Shown: in pieces, positions 36,979 through 47,851 of the stretch
How positions within the stretch are numbered: the stretch's first letter is position 1
Layout of the letters: each line of letters starts with the position of its first letter
Source: Seminavis robusta
Lineage: Eukaryota; Bacillariophyta; Bacillariophyceae; Naviculales; Naviculaceae
DNA length: 57,963 nucleotides
NCBI GenBank assembly: GCA_903772945.1
Contig: CAICTM010000591.1
Span: 1-57,963, forward strand
Direction of reading: 5' to 3'
Position numbers and translations under genes: made by a program
Notes under the pieces: generated by a model
Database searches by the model: none
Seen by the model: the letters and a program-made list of their open reading frames with translations, nothing else
What the model was told of the DNA's origin: nothing

Positions 36979-39900
36979 TCAAATCATAGCTGAAGCCACA
37001 ACCAGCACCAATCCAAACATGGTTCCCGAGAAGAAGGATACCCCAGAAGAACCTTCGAGGATCGAGCCCATGCCAGCATCGCCCTTTTCGTATTCCGATC
37101 CACCGGATTTGCTGTCCAGACCAAAATCGTCGCCCTCATCTTCGCTATCCTCAATCGGGAGGGGCACGTTTTCACGAGGGACAATCTCCAGCGTTTCGTC
37201 CGTACGGCTATCACAAATGTTGGCAACGGGTCCGTCAAAGCGGTCAGCCGTCATCATCTTGTTCCAGGCGGCAGCAAACACTCCCAAGAAGAGCTCATTG
37301 TCGCCAGCAAATCTCTGTACAATGGGCAAGAACTCGTCCTCCAAGAGCGCCATCTCGTACTCGTCAAAGTCGCCGTCGCCGGCCAGCAAGTTGACAAAGT
37401 ACTGGTTGGACAAGGCATTGGGCGGGAGATTTCGTTCGATGGCAACTTCCACATCATCATCGCCACCCGTTGGAATGGCAAAGAGAGCCACTCCTTCGTG
37501 CTTTGTCAATCCCTTGACTTGCATGTCATCACGAATGGACACAACAGGAGGACTGTAGTACCTGGGCTCAAGGCCAATGCTTCCAGCACCATCCACAGCA
37601 TCCACACGGCCACCACAGAACTGCATGTCATTGCCACCCGCAGACTCGATGGCTGTTTGTCCAGCACAGCACAATGAGATCAGCATAGGACATGTCAGGG
37701 AATTCTCCCTTGACCAATCCAAGAGAGGCAAGGACATCTCCTGTTCCTTCATTCTCAGGCCATTCATTCTCAGGTTCAAATCTGATTCTTGCTCCATTGC
37801 ATCCACCCCTGTAATCGGTGGCCCTGTAGGTTGATGCACAGCGGAATGCCAGGTTCGCAAAGGCAGCAATGTTGTTGCTGTCAACATCAATCAATCCTTG
37901 GATCATTGTACGGGCACTGACATAGTCCACGGGCTCCTCCGGCTCCTCCATTGCGGGGAGAGGATATTGCCACCACTGAGCAGGGGGGATATCATCAGGG
38001 TTCTCATTGATGCACCTTTCTCTGGAGCCCATGTCATTGCTCATGAGACGGTACCAGGCATGGGCAAACTGCTCCTCTAGAGAGCTAATGTCGGCTGCAA
38101 ACTCTTGGGAGATTGGCAAATACTCTGGATCAGCAGAGAGGGCAATGTCACTGGTCAACATGATAATGTCATCCTCAGAGTCCACAGGAGCCCACTGCAG
38201 ATTTCCACCGGGACCAATTCCACTTTCCCACTCCAAAGCCAACAAGTTGGTAAAGTACAAGTTGGTCCAAGTCGTAGGGGCTGTAGTCCAGGCTCCCTCA
38301 AAACCACTGGTGAAGGTATTAGGACCAATACCAACCAGAGGCTCTTCTCCACAAGGAGGGTTGGTACAGGCACCATGACACTTTCCAAAGGCATGGCCAC
38401 CCCCAATAATTGCCACAGTTTCAGTGTCGTTGAATCCCATCCTGGCAAATGCTTGACGGATATCCAGACCACTGGCCACGGGATTACCTGTGGCATTGAC
38501 AGGACCAGCTGGGTTCACATAGATCTAAACAAGAAAAGCAAAAGGAAAAGAGCACAATTTGTTAGAGAACTCCATGTTTTAATGACACCAACAAAAGATC
38601 AACGCAGGCCTTACCAAGCCAACAGTGGTTGGTCCAAGAGGGGACTCGCATGCTCCTTGCTGGCCAATGCTAGTGCATGGGGACAGCTCTTCCTGGATGT
38701 CTGATGGTCCCAAAAATAAGCTGTCACTTCCATCAACATCGTCAACGCGGCCTCCACAGAATCCCAGAACAGGACCTCCCATAAACTCAATGGCTGTAGT
38801 TCCTGTGAGAGTAATCAAGTCTCCCCAGGACAAGGAGGACCCATACTTTTCCTTGATTGGCTCAAGAAGCTTCATAGCATTGTTCAAGTTGGCATTGTCT
38901 TCCCAGTTCAATTCAGGATCAAACCTGATGCGTCCTCCATCACATCCACCACGGCCATCAGAGGCACGGTAGGATCCAGAGCAGTGCCAGGCAAGCCTGA
39001 TCATGAGACCTGTTCAAATAGTTTTAATAAATTTGTTCATGTGAGCGAAGGACAACGACAACAACAATTCTTAGCTCCTGAAAGTACCCAAATAATATTC
39101 TTACCACCATAGTTGGGTCCAATGGGAGGCTCAAAATCAGCAGGGAAGAAGTCTTGAGATGTCACCAGCATGGTCTTGATGTCCTCACGAACAGCAGCAA
39201 ATCCACCCTCGGGGATTCCATAGTCTCTGGTCACCTCAAGCACATCCACGCCCTCCAGTGTAACATCCGTTCTGGCATCACAGACATTGCCGGTGGGACC
39301 ATCGAAGCGATCGGATGTCATCATATGAATCCAAGCATTCGAGAAGGATTCCTTAAGGGCATCTTCACTTTCAGCGAACTGTGTTACAATAGGCAAAAAC
39401 TCTGGCTCCAGCAGTGCCCTCTCAGTTTCTGACAATGTTTCAGGGTCAGCATCAACCAAGCCAACGAAGAACTGATTGAGGGGCGCGTCCACTGCAGGCT
39501 TGGCAAACAAGGCGACCCCCTCTTGTGGAGACAAGCCCTTGACTTGCATGTCATCACGGATGGATACAACAGCAGGGGTGTAATACCTGGGGGCAAGGTC
39601 AACACTTCCAGAGCCATCGATAGCATCCACACGGCCACCACAGAAAGGCATCATCTTTCCTCCGGCTGCCTCAATGGCTGTGTGTCCAGCCAGCACAATT
39701 AGATCAGCATAGGAAATCTCAGGGAATTCCACCTTGACTGGATCAAGCGCAGCAAGTGCTTCTTCTGTGCCTTCATTCTCAGGCCAATCGTTCTCAGGTT
39801 CAAATCTGATTCTCGCTCCATTGCATCCACCTCGGTAATCCGTATCACGGTAGGTTGAAGCACACCTATAAGCCAGGTTTGAGAAAGCTTCCACATAGCT

Positions 39901-41435
39901 GCTATCTGAGTCAATCATGTCTTGAATCATAGTACGAATAGGGACGTAATCGACATCAGTTTCTGTAGCCTCTGGAAGTGGATATTGCCACCACTGAGCA
40001 GGGGGGATATCATCAGGGTTCTCATTGATGCACCTTTCTCTGGAGCCCATGTCATTGCTCATGAGACGGTACCAGGCATGGGCAAACTGCTCCTCTAGAG
40101 AGGTAATGTCGGCTGCAAACTCTTGGGAGATTGGCAAATACTCTGGATCAGCAGAGAGGGCAATGTCACTGGTCAACATGATAATATCATCGTCAGAGTT
40201 CACAGGAGCCCACTGCAGATTTCCACCAGGACCAATTCCACTTTCCCACTCCAAAGCCAACAAGTTGGTAAAGTACAAGTTGGTCCAAGTCGTAGGGGCT
40301 GTAGTCCAGGCTCCCTCAAAACCACTGGTGAAGGTATTAGGGCCAATACCAACCAGAGGCTCTTCTCCACAAGGAGGGTTGGTACAGGCACCATGACACT
40401 TTCCAAAGGCATGACCACCCCCAATAATTGCCACAGTTTCAGTGTCGTTGAATCCCATCCTGGCAAATGCTTGACGGATATCCAGACCACTGGCCACGGG
40501 ATTACCTGTGGCATTGACAGGACCAGCTGGGTTCACATAGATCTAAACAAGAAAAGCAAAAGGAAAAGAGCACAATTTGTTAGAGAACTCCATGTTTTAA
40601 TGACACCAACAAAAGATCAATGCAGGCCTTACCAAGCCAACAGTGGTTGGTCCAAGAGGGGACTCGCATGCTCCTTGCTGGCCAATGCTTTTGCACGGGG
40701 ACAGCTCTTCCTGGATATCTGATGGTCCCAAAATTAAGCTGTCACTTCCATCAACATCGTCAATGCGGCCTCCACAGAATCCCAGAACAGGACCTCCCAT
40801 AAACTCAATGGCTGTAGTTCCTGTGAGAGTAATCAAGTCTCCCCAGGACAAGGAGGACCCATACTTTTCCTTGATTGGCTCAAGAAGCTTCATTGCATTG
40901 TTCAAGTTGGCATTGTCTTCCCAGTTCAATTCAGGATCAAACCTGATGCGTCCTCCATCACATCCACCACGGCCATCAGAGGCACGGTAGGATCCAGAGC
41001 AGTGCCAGGCAAGCCTGATCATGAGACCTGTTTCAAATAGTTTTAATAAATTTGTACACGTGAGGGACAAAGCCAACAGCAATTCTTAGACCCCCAAAGC
41101 ACGCAAAGAATATTCTTACCGCCATAGTTGGGTCCAATGGGAGGCTCAAAATCAGCAGGGAAGAAGTCTTGAGATGTCACCAGCATGGTCTTGATGTCCT
41201 CACGAACAGCAGCAAATCCACCCTCGGGGATTCCATAATCCCCTGTTCTTGGGGAATGCACCAATCGCCGTTGTTGACGCTGCTTCTTCTTGGCCAGGAC
41301 TCGACGCCCTTCTTCGGTATGGGGATTGGGCCCGGTCATAGATCCCCGAACCCCTCCTTGGCCAGCAAAGGGACATGTGGCGTCGACGGTAGCGCCGAGT
41401 AGTAGCAAAGCAGTCAAACTTTTGGACCACTTCAT
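36979..41435 (-). CDS. katG: tandem double catalase-peroxidase (two fused KatG units), frameshifted in last exon
   Basis: Exons on minus: 41435-41120, 41027-40633, 40542-39105, 39009-38615, 38524-36979. Exon 3 runs without a stop from the end of unit 1 into the start of unit 2, so both units are one polypeptide of about 1362 residues; ordinary KatG is about 740. Unit 1 has distal Arg110, Trp113 and His114 (RLAWH), Tyr239 in IYVNP, Met266 in FARMGF and proximal His281 in GGHAFGK. This gives the complete Met-Tyr-Trp triad needed for catalase activity. Unit 2 repeats all of these (Trp724, His725, Tyr850, Met877, His892). Each unit also has the C-terminal peroxidase-fold half with [11 protein letters not shown]. 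The N-terminus is a signal peptide ([20 protein letters not shown]) and the C-terminus a hydrophobic tail, suggesting surface or secretory location. One extra base near 37666 shifts the frame at about residue 1135. Removing it makes the total length divisible by three. The reaction is H2O2 dismutation and peroxidation. The upstream ATG at 41561 was rejected because it lacks a leading signal peptide. Confidence 0.88.
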
Positions 41436-44014
41436 CGTTGGCTTGGTCGTTTTTGTTTCTTCGCTCGTGAGTTGGTTTGTATGTCTTGCGAAATCAATTT
41501 TGTGAGGTTTCGTTTTGGATGTGAAAGTAAGTGAGCTCGAGGGTCGAAACTGGATTGACACCAGTTCAAGAAGCAGTGCAATACAATCACAAGTACAACC
41601 AAGTAGTGGCTATACGGCAAGATGGATCTCACCCAAGCTCACTTTTACTTGCTGGACAGGAATTTGTGAGGCGACCATTCTCACTGGTCTTCACATTGGA
41701 TCTTGATGCTTTTCACTGATTTGGCCAGCATTGTTGGCAGCATTAATAACGGCAAATTCTTGTAAGCTGAAAGTGATGTTGCTTCTCTATCTTTTTGCTG
41801 GGTTCCTTTCTTTGTACACTATTTTGTATACTGTACTCCCTTGTGTTGCGCGATCAACGCGGTACACAGTACTGTAGCGGCTTGCTTCTGAAGACGTTGG
41901 AAAGTTCCCGAGCCCAAGTCCTCGAACTGCAAGTTTCAAAGTTTGTTGCGCGATGAAGCCTCGGCAAGTCGGCAAGCGGACCAGGGATGCTTGAAGAACA
42001 GCACTTTGGGTGAGGGGTTGTACCCCAAGTACAGGAGCGGATGCTGCTTGGGCTGATTCAACGCCGCGCCTTGTGGCTTTGCGAAGCTTCTCTCTCTTTC
42101 ACGCGTTGAAGTAGTCTATGTATTTCTTTCAGCAGAGTACCTGTATCGATCATAGTGGCAGCGAGCTTCTGAAACTGGAACATCAACATTGTCAAAACCG
42201 AGGGGTGCGGGCCGGAGGGAGGAGATAAGATTATCTTAAGTTCAAGCTAGAGTAGGAAGTAGAAGAAGCAAGCGGTACAAGGAGCTCAGGCTGCTTCTTG
42301 GCTATCCTACTACCCACTAGCTGGAGTAGTAGCCAGTACAACGAAAGTTGGTTGTACTGTAGGAGGTCGGAGGTACCGGTAGATGCCAGCATGCCAGCTG
42401 GTGTGCTTCTTTGAACTTCCTGAGAGCCTGACAGGGCACTCTTTGTCACATGGAGATGTCCTGCCCGAGCCGTCCTCTTTGATGAGTTGTTGTTACTAGC
42501 TAGTCTCCTACACAGGTATCTACATGGATGAGAAGGGGTCTAAAACCTTCCTCGCAGTTAGTTGTTGATTGTTGCTTGAGACTTGGGAGGCGCATCAAGA
42601 GCAGAATACCAATCCGAAGAGCACGTCCAATAATTCGCTGCCTGGAGCGGCTACATGTATCCCTGTGCCGGTGGCAATGTGCGCGACAAGGCAAATGCGT
42701 GGCATACTTTTAAGAGTCGAGGCGTCGAGGCCCCTGAGCTTCTTGGTCTATGCAACGGCATGCGTGCCTTCCGGTGTTGCTTGTGAAGCAACAGGCTGAC
42801 AGGGACCGGTAGTACCGGTACCTGTGGTACTTGGAATGAATCGAATCTCGAATCGAATCGAATATGATTGCCCAACAACAAGTGCCAGCCCTTCTTCGGC
42901 TCTGGGTGTTGTTTCCCACTCTTCAAGTTCCAAGCTTCCTTCTGCATCGCCAGGTTCAATCCAAATCCCGGGCTCATCATAGTGCAGATCTCCAAAGAAC
43001 TAACTAGGCTGCAAGCTCGCGGGTTTCTACTGCTCCAAATGTCCAGTGTGCCATTAGCCAGGTGTGGTGCAAAAGCAATTACCCCACTGTCTCTTTCGCA
43101 TGGCGCTCATGTTACGACTTTGCTGGCTGTGGGGTTGCGTGGGACCAGTGAAACCTGGCTGGTCGGAAATAATGTAAAAGTTACCTTTGAAAGAGGGTTC
43201 TGGGATCGAAGCCCGTCAGCAGCATGCTCACCAGTACTATGAAAAACAGGAAGATATATTTCCAATCTTGCAAAAAAATATGTGTCATCTATGTCACAAT
43301 GGGCTAGTAGAGCCTCCTTCTTCTCCAGTCGCAGCGCAGCCACTCGGTACAGTACTATTAGCCAGCTAGTGTGTTCCAAAATCGATGCTTGATCGATCGA
43401 TCGCTCCAATGAAGGGATTAGTTTCGTTCCGAATTGCGTGCTCACAGGAGCAAGCTACTCCTAGCTAGGATTGCAAACGAGCAGCAAGGGGTTGGAGAAG
43501 CATTCCTGCTTCGTCACTTGTTCCATTTCTTTGACGACAACAGTTACTATCGGTAACTGAGTTTCACTTGGGATAGAGACGTGGGAGCATGGGAGCGAGG
43601 CCAAACTAACTGTGACCGGACCCTTGAAAGTGTGATTGATTAGGGTTTTCGCTTTCACTTACGAACTTCTTTCGTTTCTCAGACACCTGGCTGGCCTGGT
43701 ACGACTGTACGGGTTCGTGATTCAATCTTTCAGAAGAAAGAAGCAAACAACGACTGACTCAGATCGAATTGAATGATTCGAATCGAATGCTTGTGAATCT
43801 GTGCCAGCCTCGGAGATTCATTCGTCGGGATTTCAACGTGCATGCGCAACACCATGATGCCCACACAGATGTCTCTCCCTCCGAAGACTCTCCCGAAGCA
43901 GCAGGAAAGAATCCGAGCCCAACTTTTGGCTTCATTTTCTTTCTCGCGAAGCGGTTTCGCACCTTGTTTCTTTTTCTTATTAGCTTGACGAGAGAGTTCC
44001 TATCATATCATATC
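41436..44014. other. intergenic region between divergent genes
   Basis: About 2.6 kb separating the minus-strand peroxidase and the plus-strand SGNH-like gene, so it contains both promoters. No gene, RNA or mobile element is visible. It carries GTAC palindromes (near 42370 and 42823-42837), and AATCG-type short repeats at 42841-42865 and near 43765. Confidence 0.6.
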
Positions 44015-45154
44015 ATGATGTTGATCAAATCACTGTATCTGTTGTTTCTATCCTCGGCAATGGCAGTCCTCGCCGAACCAATGGGCGTCGTGATGTTGGG
44101 TGGAAGCCCCGCTTCCGGGTATCGGTCGTTGGATCAGATGGTGCGTGCCATGTTGGTAGAGCTTCAAAACTCGAAGGACGCAGAAGAATCTGTCGTGGTC
44201 GATTCCTTTCCGTCTCCTACAGAGGGCAATTTGACCGAGCTCTTGTTGCAATCGAGACAAGAGATATCGGCTCGCTTAACGAGTAGTAGTAGTGGTAACA
44301 AACCCAACTATGTGGTCTTGCAAGAAGACCGCGAGGTTCCTGGCTACACTCCTCCGGACGATAACAACTCGAGAGAAGAAATGTGGGAAATCAGTGTCAA
44401 CACCTTGCACAGTCTCCAGGGTCTCATCCAACAAGAAGCTGGTTCGACCACTACCACAGTCTTGTTGCAGACTCCGGCCTACATGGATGGTTCTCCCGAC
44501 AATTACAACAAGGACATTTACACGTCGTTTGAAAAGATGCAGGATATGATCGAGCATGGATACAAGCTCTATTATCGAGAACTCGAGGAAGAAAATCCCC
44601 GTGCTCAAGTCAAGATTGCTCCTTGCGGTTGGGCCTTTTTGGGAGTCTACCAAGACTACGATGCCTCCAATTTGTTTGACCGTCTCTACGAAGCCGACCG
44701 CAAGACACCCTCGGTGCTGGGAAACTACCTCTGTGCGGCCGTGCTCGTCAACACCATGACGGGACGAGATGTTCGTCAAATTACCTACCAGCCACCACAC
44801 ACCGGTGGCGAGGACGTTTGGTCCTTCATGAAGACCATTGCCTACCGGACCGTGTCTGACTATCACAACGGAGGACAACTTCCCAAGTTCACCAAGAGAT
44901 ACCGTCCTGCGGGAGAGCAAAAGCGAACTCGATGGGGTGGACTCTTCCAGTTTTTCCTGGCAGCGCTCATGGGGGGCGGAGTCCTCTACTACTTTGTTGC
45001 CTCCAAGTGGTACGGCGCCGCCGAGACGGTACATGATATGAGTACCGATGCGGGATACCGACTACTTCCCAGCAGTGGTATTTTGATGGAACTCATGGAA
45101 CAGCCAGCAGACACGCCGCCGAGCAATGAACCACAATGGATCAATCCTGTATAG
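44015..45154 (+). CDS. SGNH/DUF4886-like type I membrane protein
   Basis: Begins at ATG 44015 (or 44018), which gives a clear signal peptide (MMLIKSLYLLFLSSAMAVLA). The open frame extends upstream to 43769, but that stretch would bury the signal. The 379-residue protein has an SGNH-like fold signature: VVMLGGSPASG at residues 25-35, YVVLQEDREVPGY in the middle, and TPSVLGNYLCAA at about 230, matching the DUF4886 layout. A transmembrane helix (GLFQFFLAALMGGGVLYYF) near 308-328 is followed by a short cytoplasmic tail. In the usual last block the catalytic His (HPS) is Thr (TPS), so hydrolase activity is doubtful. Lumenal or extracellular orientation is inferred. No intron was seen. Confidence 0.75.
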   Translation: MMLIKSLYLLFLSSAMAVLAEPMGVVMLGGSPASGYRSLDQMVRAMLVELQNSKDAEESVVVDSFPSPTEGNLTELLLQSRQEISARLTSSSSGNKPNYVVLQEDREVPGYTPPDDNNSREEMWEISVNTLHSLQGLIQQEAGSTTTTVLLQTPAYMDGSPDNYNKDIYTSFEKMQDMIEHGYKLYYRELEEENPRAQVKIAPCGWAFLGVYQDYDASNLFDRLYEADRKTPSVLGNYLCAAVLVNTMTGRDVRQITYQPPHTGGEDVWSFMKTIAYRTVSDYHNGGQLPKFTKRYRPAGEQKRTRWGGLFQFFLAALMGGGVLYYFVASKWYGAAETVHDMSTDAGYRLLPSSGILMELMEQPADTPPSNEPQWINPV

Positions 45155-45892
45155 ATGATAGAGGCTTCGGTGTGAGAGACTAATCGAGTCGTTTGTTTGG
45201 AACGTAGTAGTGAATACCTGTAGTTGGTGCAGTCGTACGGTACCAGGTACCGTGCCTCTGGTTGAGTGTAGATGATTTTATATTGTACTAGTAGAGACAA
45301 GATTGCATTGATGGCATTCATTCATGGTGAGAACAAAAGGGTTGGCGGGACACGGTTTGCTGCGGACGCACACTCCACATGCGGTAGCGAAAGCACCAAA
45401 AGCCTGGCCCTTGCTGGCTTCCGTAGATAATCCACCATCTCAAAACCCCATCATAGTTGTTTACTAAATGCTAGCTGGCTTTATTGGACTCGTCACTCTA
45501 TCCGTGCCAGTATGGGAGAGAAAACTGAAGTCATGGCATCCAAATGATTTGTTGCATGTACATGAACATCCACAAACACTTTTCTACACCTCCTCTCCAC
45601 GAACCGGAAGCTTTTAGGGCCACCCAACATGCGGGGTTTTGAGTTGGAATGCTCAGAACTAGGTATAGAGACTACAACCTGCTTCTGGACTCCCCTTCTG
45701 CAACTAGCGAGCTAGGTACAATGGAGGCGCATCAAGGACGCCACTGACTGCCACAGTGCCATTAGTAACATGCAATTTCTTTTTCTATTTTTTTAATATT
45801 TAGCCTACAGCTATCTTGGAGATAGCACTTGCCATTTATGGAGTTTCTTCTTCATGAACACATGCACAAGCCATATAGGGAATTCACACTCA
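45155..45892. other. convergent intergenic region
   Basis: About 740 bases between the 3' ends of two convergent genes. It should contain both polyadenylation regions. GTAC palindromes occur at 45233-45252; no gene is seen. Confidence 0.6.
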
Positions 45893-47851
45893 TTAGTCAA
45901 CCTTCTTGGCCTTGCTCACAATCTGCATGTTGAAGTTGAAGGGTGCCACAGCATTGATAATGGCAAGAACACACCCAGAGGCCATCAAGGGAAGGCCAAA
46001 CATCTTGAAGAACAGCTCAATTCCATGGGCCAGCATTCCTACAAAGCCTGTCAGCATCAACACAGTATCCACAACTCCAGCATCTGCAGAGGCAACATAG
46101 AGCTTGTCAACGCCCTTGGAGAAAGGCAAGAATGCTTCCTCATCCATATCCACCTCGCAGAAGGAGCTGCTGACATGAATACAGAGCAACCTAAGGGGAG
46201 AGGTGATCAAGTGGGTGAATGTCTGCCTGTGCATCAAGGGCTTTCCAGCAACCAACACATATTCATTATCAGTGTAGCGAGGGTTGTTGTAGGAGGAGGC
46301 AAGAAGACCGTTGACAACAATAGTTCCATCCTCAGTGGCAGGAGAGAAGCCTCCCATGAGCTTGACAGTGTTAATGGCGGTCACTTTGGCGGCCTTGGTG
46401 GTGGTGGCGGCATGACCAGACTCCATGAGGGACAAGTAGTCGCCGACCATAACATGGCCAGCCTCCACAGGGTACTGCTTGTCGTTGATGTAGATCATGT
46501 GCTTGGGGGTCATTTCAATCTTGTTTCCAGTCTCTGTGACAATCTGGAGGTACTCTGATTCCCTGGCTTGACTTGCAGCAAGCTTTTCAGGAGTCCTGTG
46601 GAGCCAAGCATATACCTTTTGGAATTGGCCAGAGGAAGTCAGCACCAGGTCATTGATCTTCAGCTCATCCATTCTCTTGGGCCCCTCAGGTGTCATGGTT
46701 GTCATGGAGCCAGAGAAGCAGTCATAGTAGGTTCTGCACACATAGGAACTGGGACATTGAGCATCCACATTCGTGTAGGTTCGGTAACTGTAGTGGGCAC
46801 CACCACTCTCAAGAAGGTAATCACAATCTGTGTCCACATCACACTTGCAGTATCCGACTCCCCAGATTTTCTGGCATTCAAAGCCACCGTTGCAATCATC
46901 ATCATCATCACATTGTGACGCAGAAACTTGATCCAATCTTCGGCCAGATGATGGTGTTACGAAATGACCAACAGAGTATACCTCACAGTCTTCATCCGTG
47001 TCCTCATCACAGTCCACCTGGAACTCCTGATCAGGGTCGGAATCCATGTAGATACTCTGGTATCGAGCCCTACGGCGATGACGAGGGCGATCTCCTTCAC
47101 CATCACCATTCAAATTGCGATTGCGAGTGTCTTCAACTTCATCCACCCGTCTGCCCATGCGTCCAAGGTTCATTGTGCGTGTATACTCCACGCCATCCAC
47201 AGTCACCACAGCATTGCAGTTTTCAGAGTTACGCTGGAACTTCGTATAAGAGCCTGTGATGTCACTCTTGGGAGCAGTTCCAAGTTTCTCCCTTCCTTCT
47301 TCGTCCAGATCATTGGACCTTGCCGCGTCCAACCCAACTGAATCTTGTAGCTTCCTCATGAGAAACCTGCGAGTGAAGCTGCTGTCAGCAGTGAGTGCAA
47401 TGAGACTGGCCTCAGGCCTGGTCTCCACAACTAGTCCAGTATGGGAGTCCACCAAGTGTCCACTGCTATCCACCACAACCTCTTTGGTGAGGGCCACGAC
47501 TGCCCAGACAAGACCAAAGGACATGGTAAGGAGCAAAACAAGTGCAATTAAAGAGATGCCAAGTCCCTTCTTGAGGTTCTTCTTCTTTCCATGCTCCTTC
47601 TTGAGGTCAGCCACAATGTTGAAAAGTTCTCCAGCATCAATCTTGCCATCTCCATTGAGATCATACTTCCTTAGAAGCTGCTCTTCTTCATCCAGAAATC
47701 CCTTGCTGCCACGGTCAAACTTTGACGACCTGACAGAGAGGCGCTTGCTCGGCCCTGAAGGACTGGTATCAAGCTTGACAGGAATTGGCTCATCAACCAT
47801 CATATCAGTGTTGTTTCCGTTGGAACTCATGGATGCTTGCTGTTTGTTCAA
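45893..47851 (-). CDS. EF-hand, transmembrane, Hedgehog-type Hint domain protein
   Basis: A single open frame of 652 residues; Met1 or Met8 may start it. In order: an EF-hand loop DLNGDGKIDAGE (64-75) with Ca-binding acidic residues; a transmembrane segment (about 96-121); an Arg- and acid-rich linker; a Cys-rich extracellular region (281-378); and a Hint domain from Cys378 (CFSGS) with block B TPKH (Thr448, His451), ending near VVNGLLASSYNN (about 511-523). About 130 hydrophobic C-terminal residues may associate with membranes. Hint domains of the Hedgehog/intein superfamily cleave the chain before the Cys, in Hedgehog with transfer to a lipid. Type II topology places the EF-hand in the cytosol and Hint outside, so calcium-linked release or lipid modification of the Cys-rich part is possible but not shown. 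It converges with the SGNH-like gene. Confidence 0.88.
   Translation of the reverse strand: MNKQQASMSSNGNNTDMMVDEPIPVKLDTSPSGPSKRLSVRSSKFDRGSKGFLDEEEQLLRKYDLNGDGKIDAGELFNIVADLKKEHGKKKNLKKGLGISLIALVLLLTMSFGLVWAVVALTKEVVVDSSGHLVDSHTGLVVETRPEASLIALTADSSFTRRFLMRKLQDSVGLDAARSNDLDEEGREKLGTAPKSDITGSYTKFQRNSENCNAVVTVDGVEYTRTMNLGRMGRRVDEVEDTRNRNLNGDGEGDRPRHRRRARYQSIYMDSDPDQEFQVDCDEDTDEDCEVYSVGHFVTPSSGRRLDQVSASQCDDDDDCNGGFECQKIWGVGYCKCDVDTDCDYLLESGGAHYSYRTYTNVDAQCPSSYVCRTYYDCFSGSMTTMTPEGPKRMDELKINDLVLTSSGQFQKVYAWLHRTPEKLAASQARESEYLQIVTETGNKIEMTPKHMIYINDKQYPVEAGHVMVGDYLSLMESGHAATTTKAAKVTAINTVKLMGGFSPATEDGTIVVNGLLASSYNNPRYTDNEYVLVAGKPLMHRQTFTHLITSPLRLLCIHVSSSFCEVDMDEEAFLPFSKGVDKLYVASADAGVVDTVLMLTGFVGMLAHGIELFFKMFGLPLMASGCVLAIINAVAPFNFNMQIVSKAKKVD

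Noticed and set aside
37019..38704. Long + strand open frames opposite the peroxidase gene
   Set aside because: They mirror the codon pattern of the minus-strand KatG exons, recur identically in the duplicated unit, and lack any domain.
41436..41561. Upstream start codon for the peroxidase at 41561
   Set aside because: It would bury the signal peptide 42 residues inside the protein.
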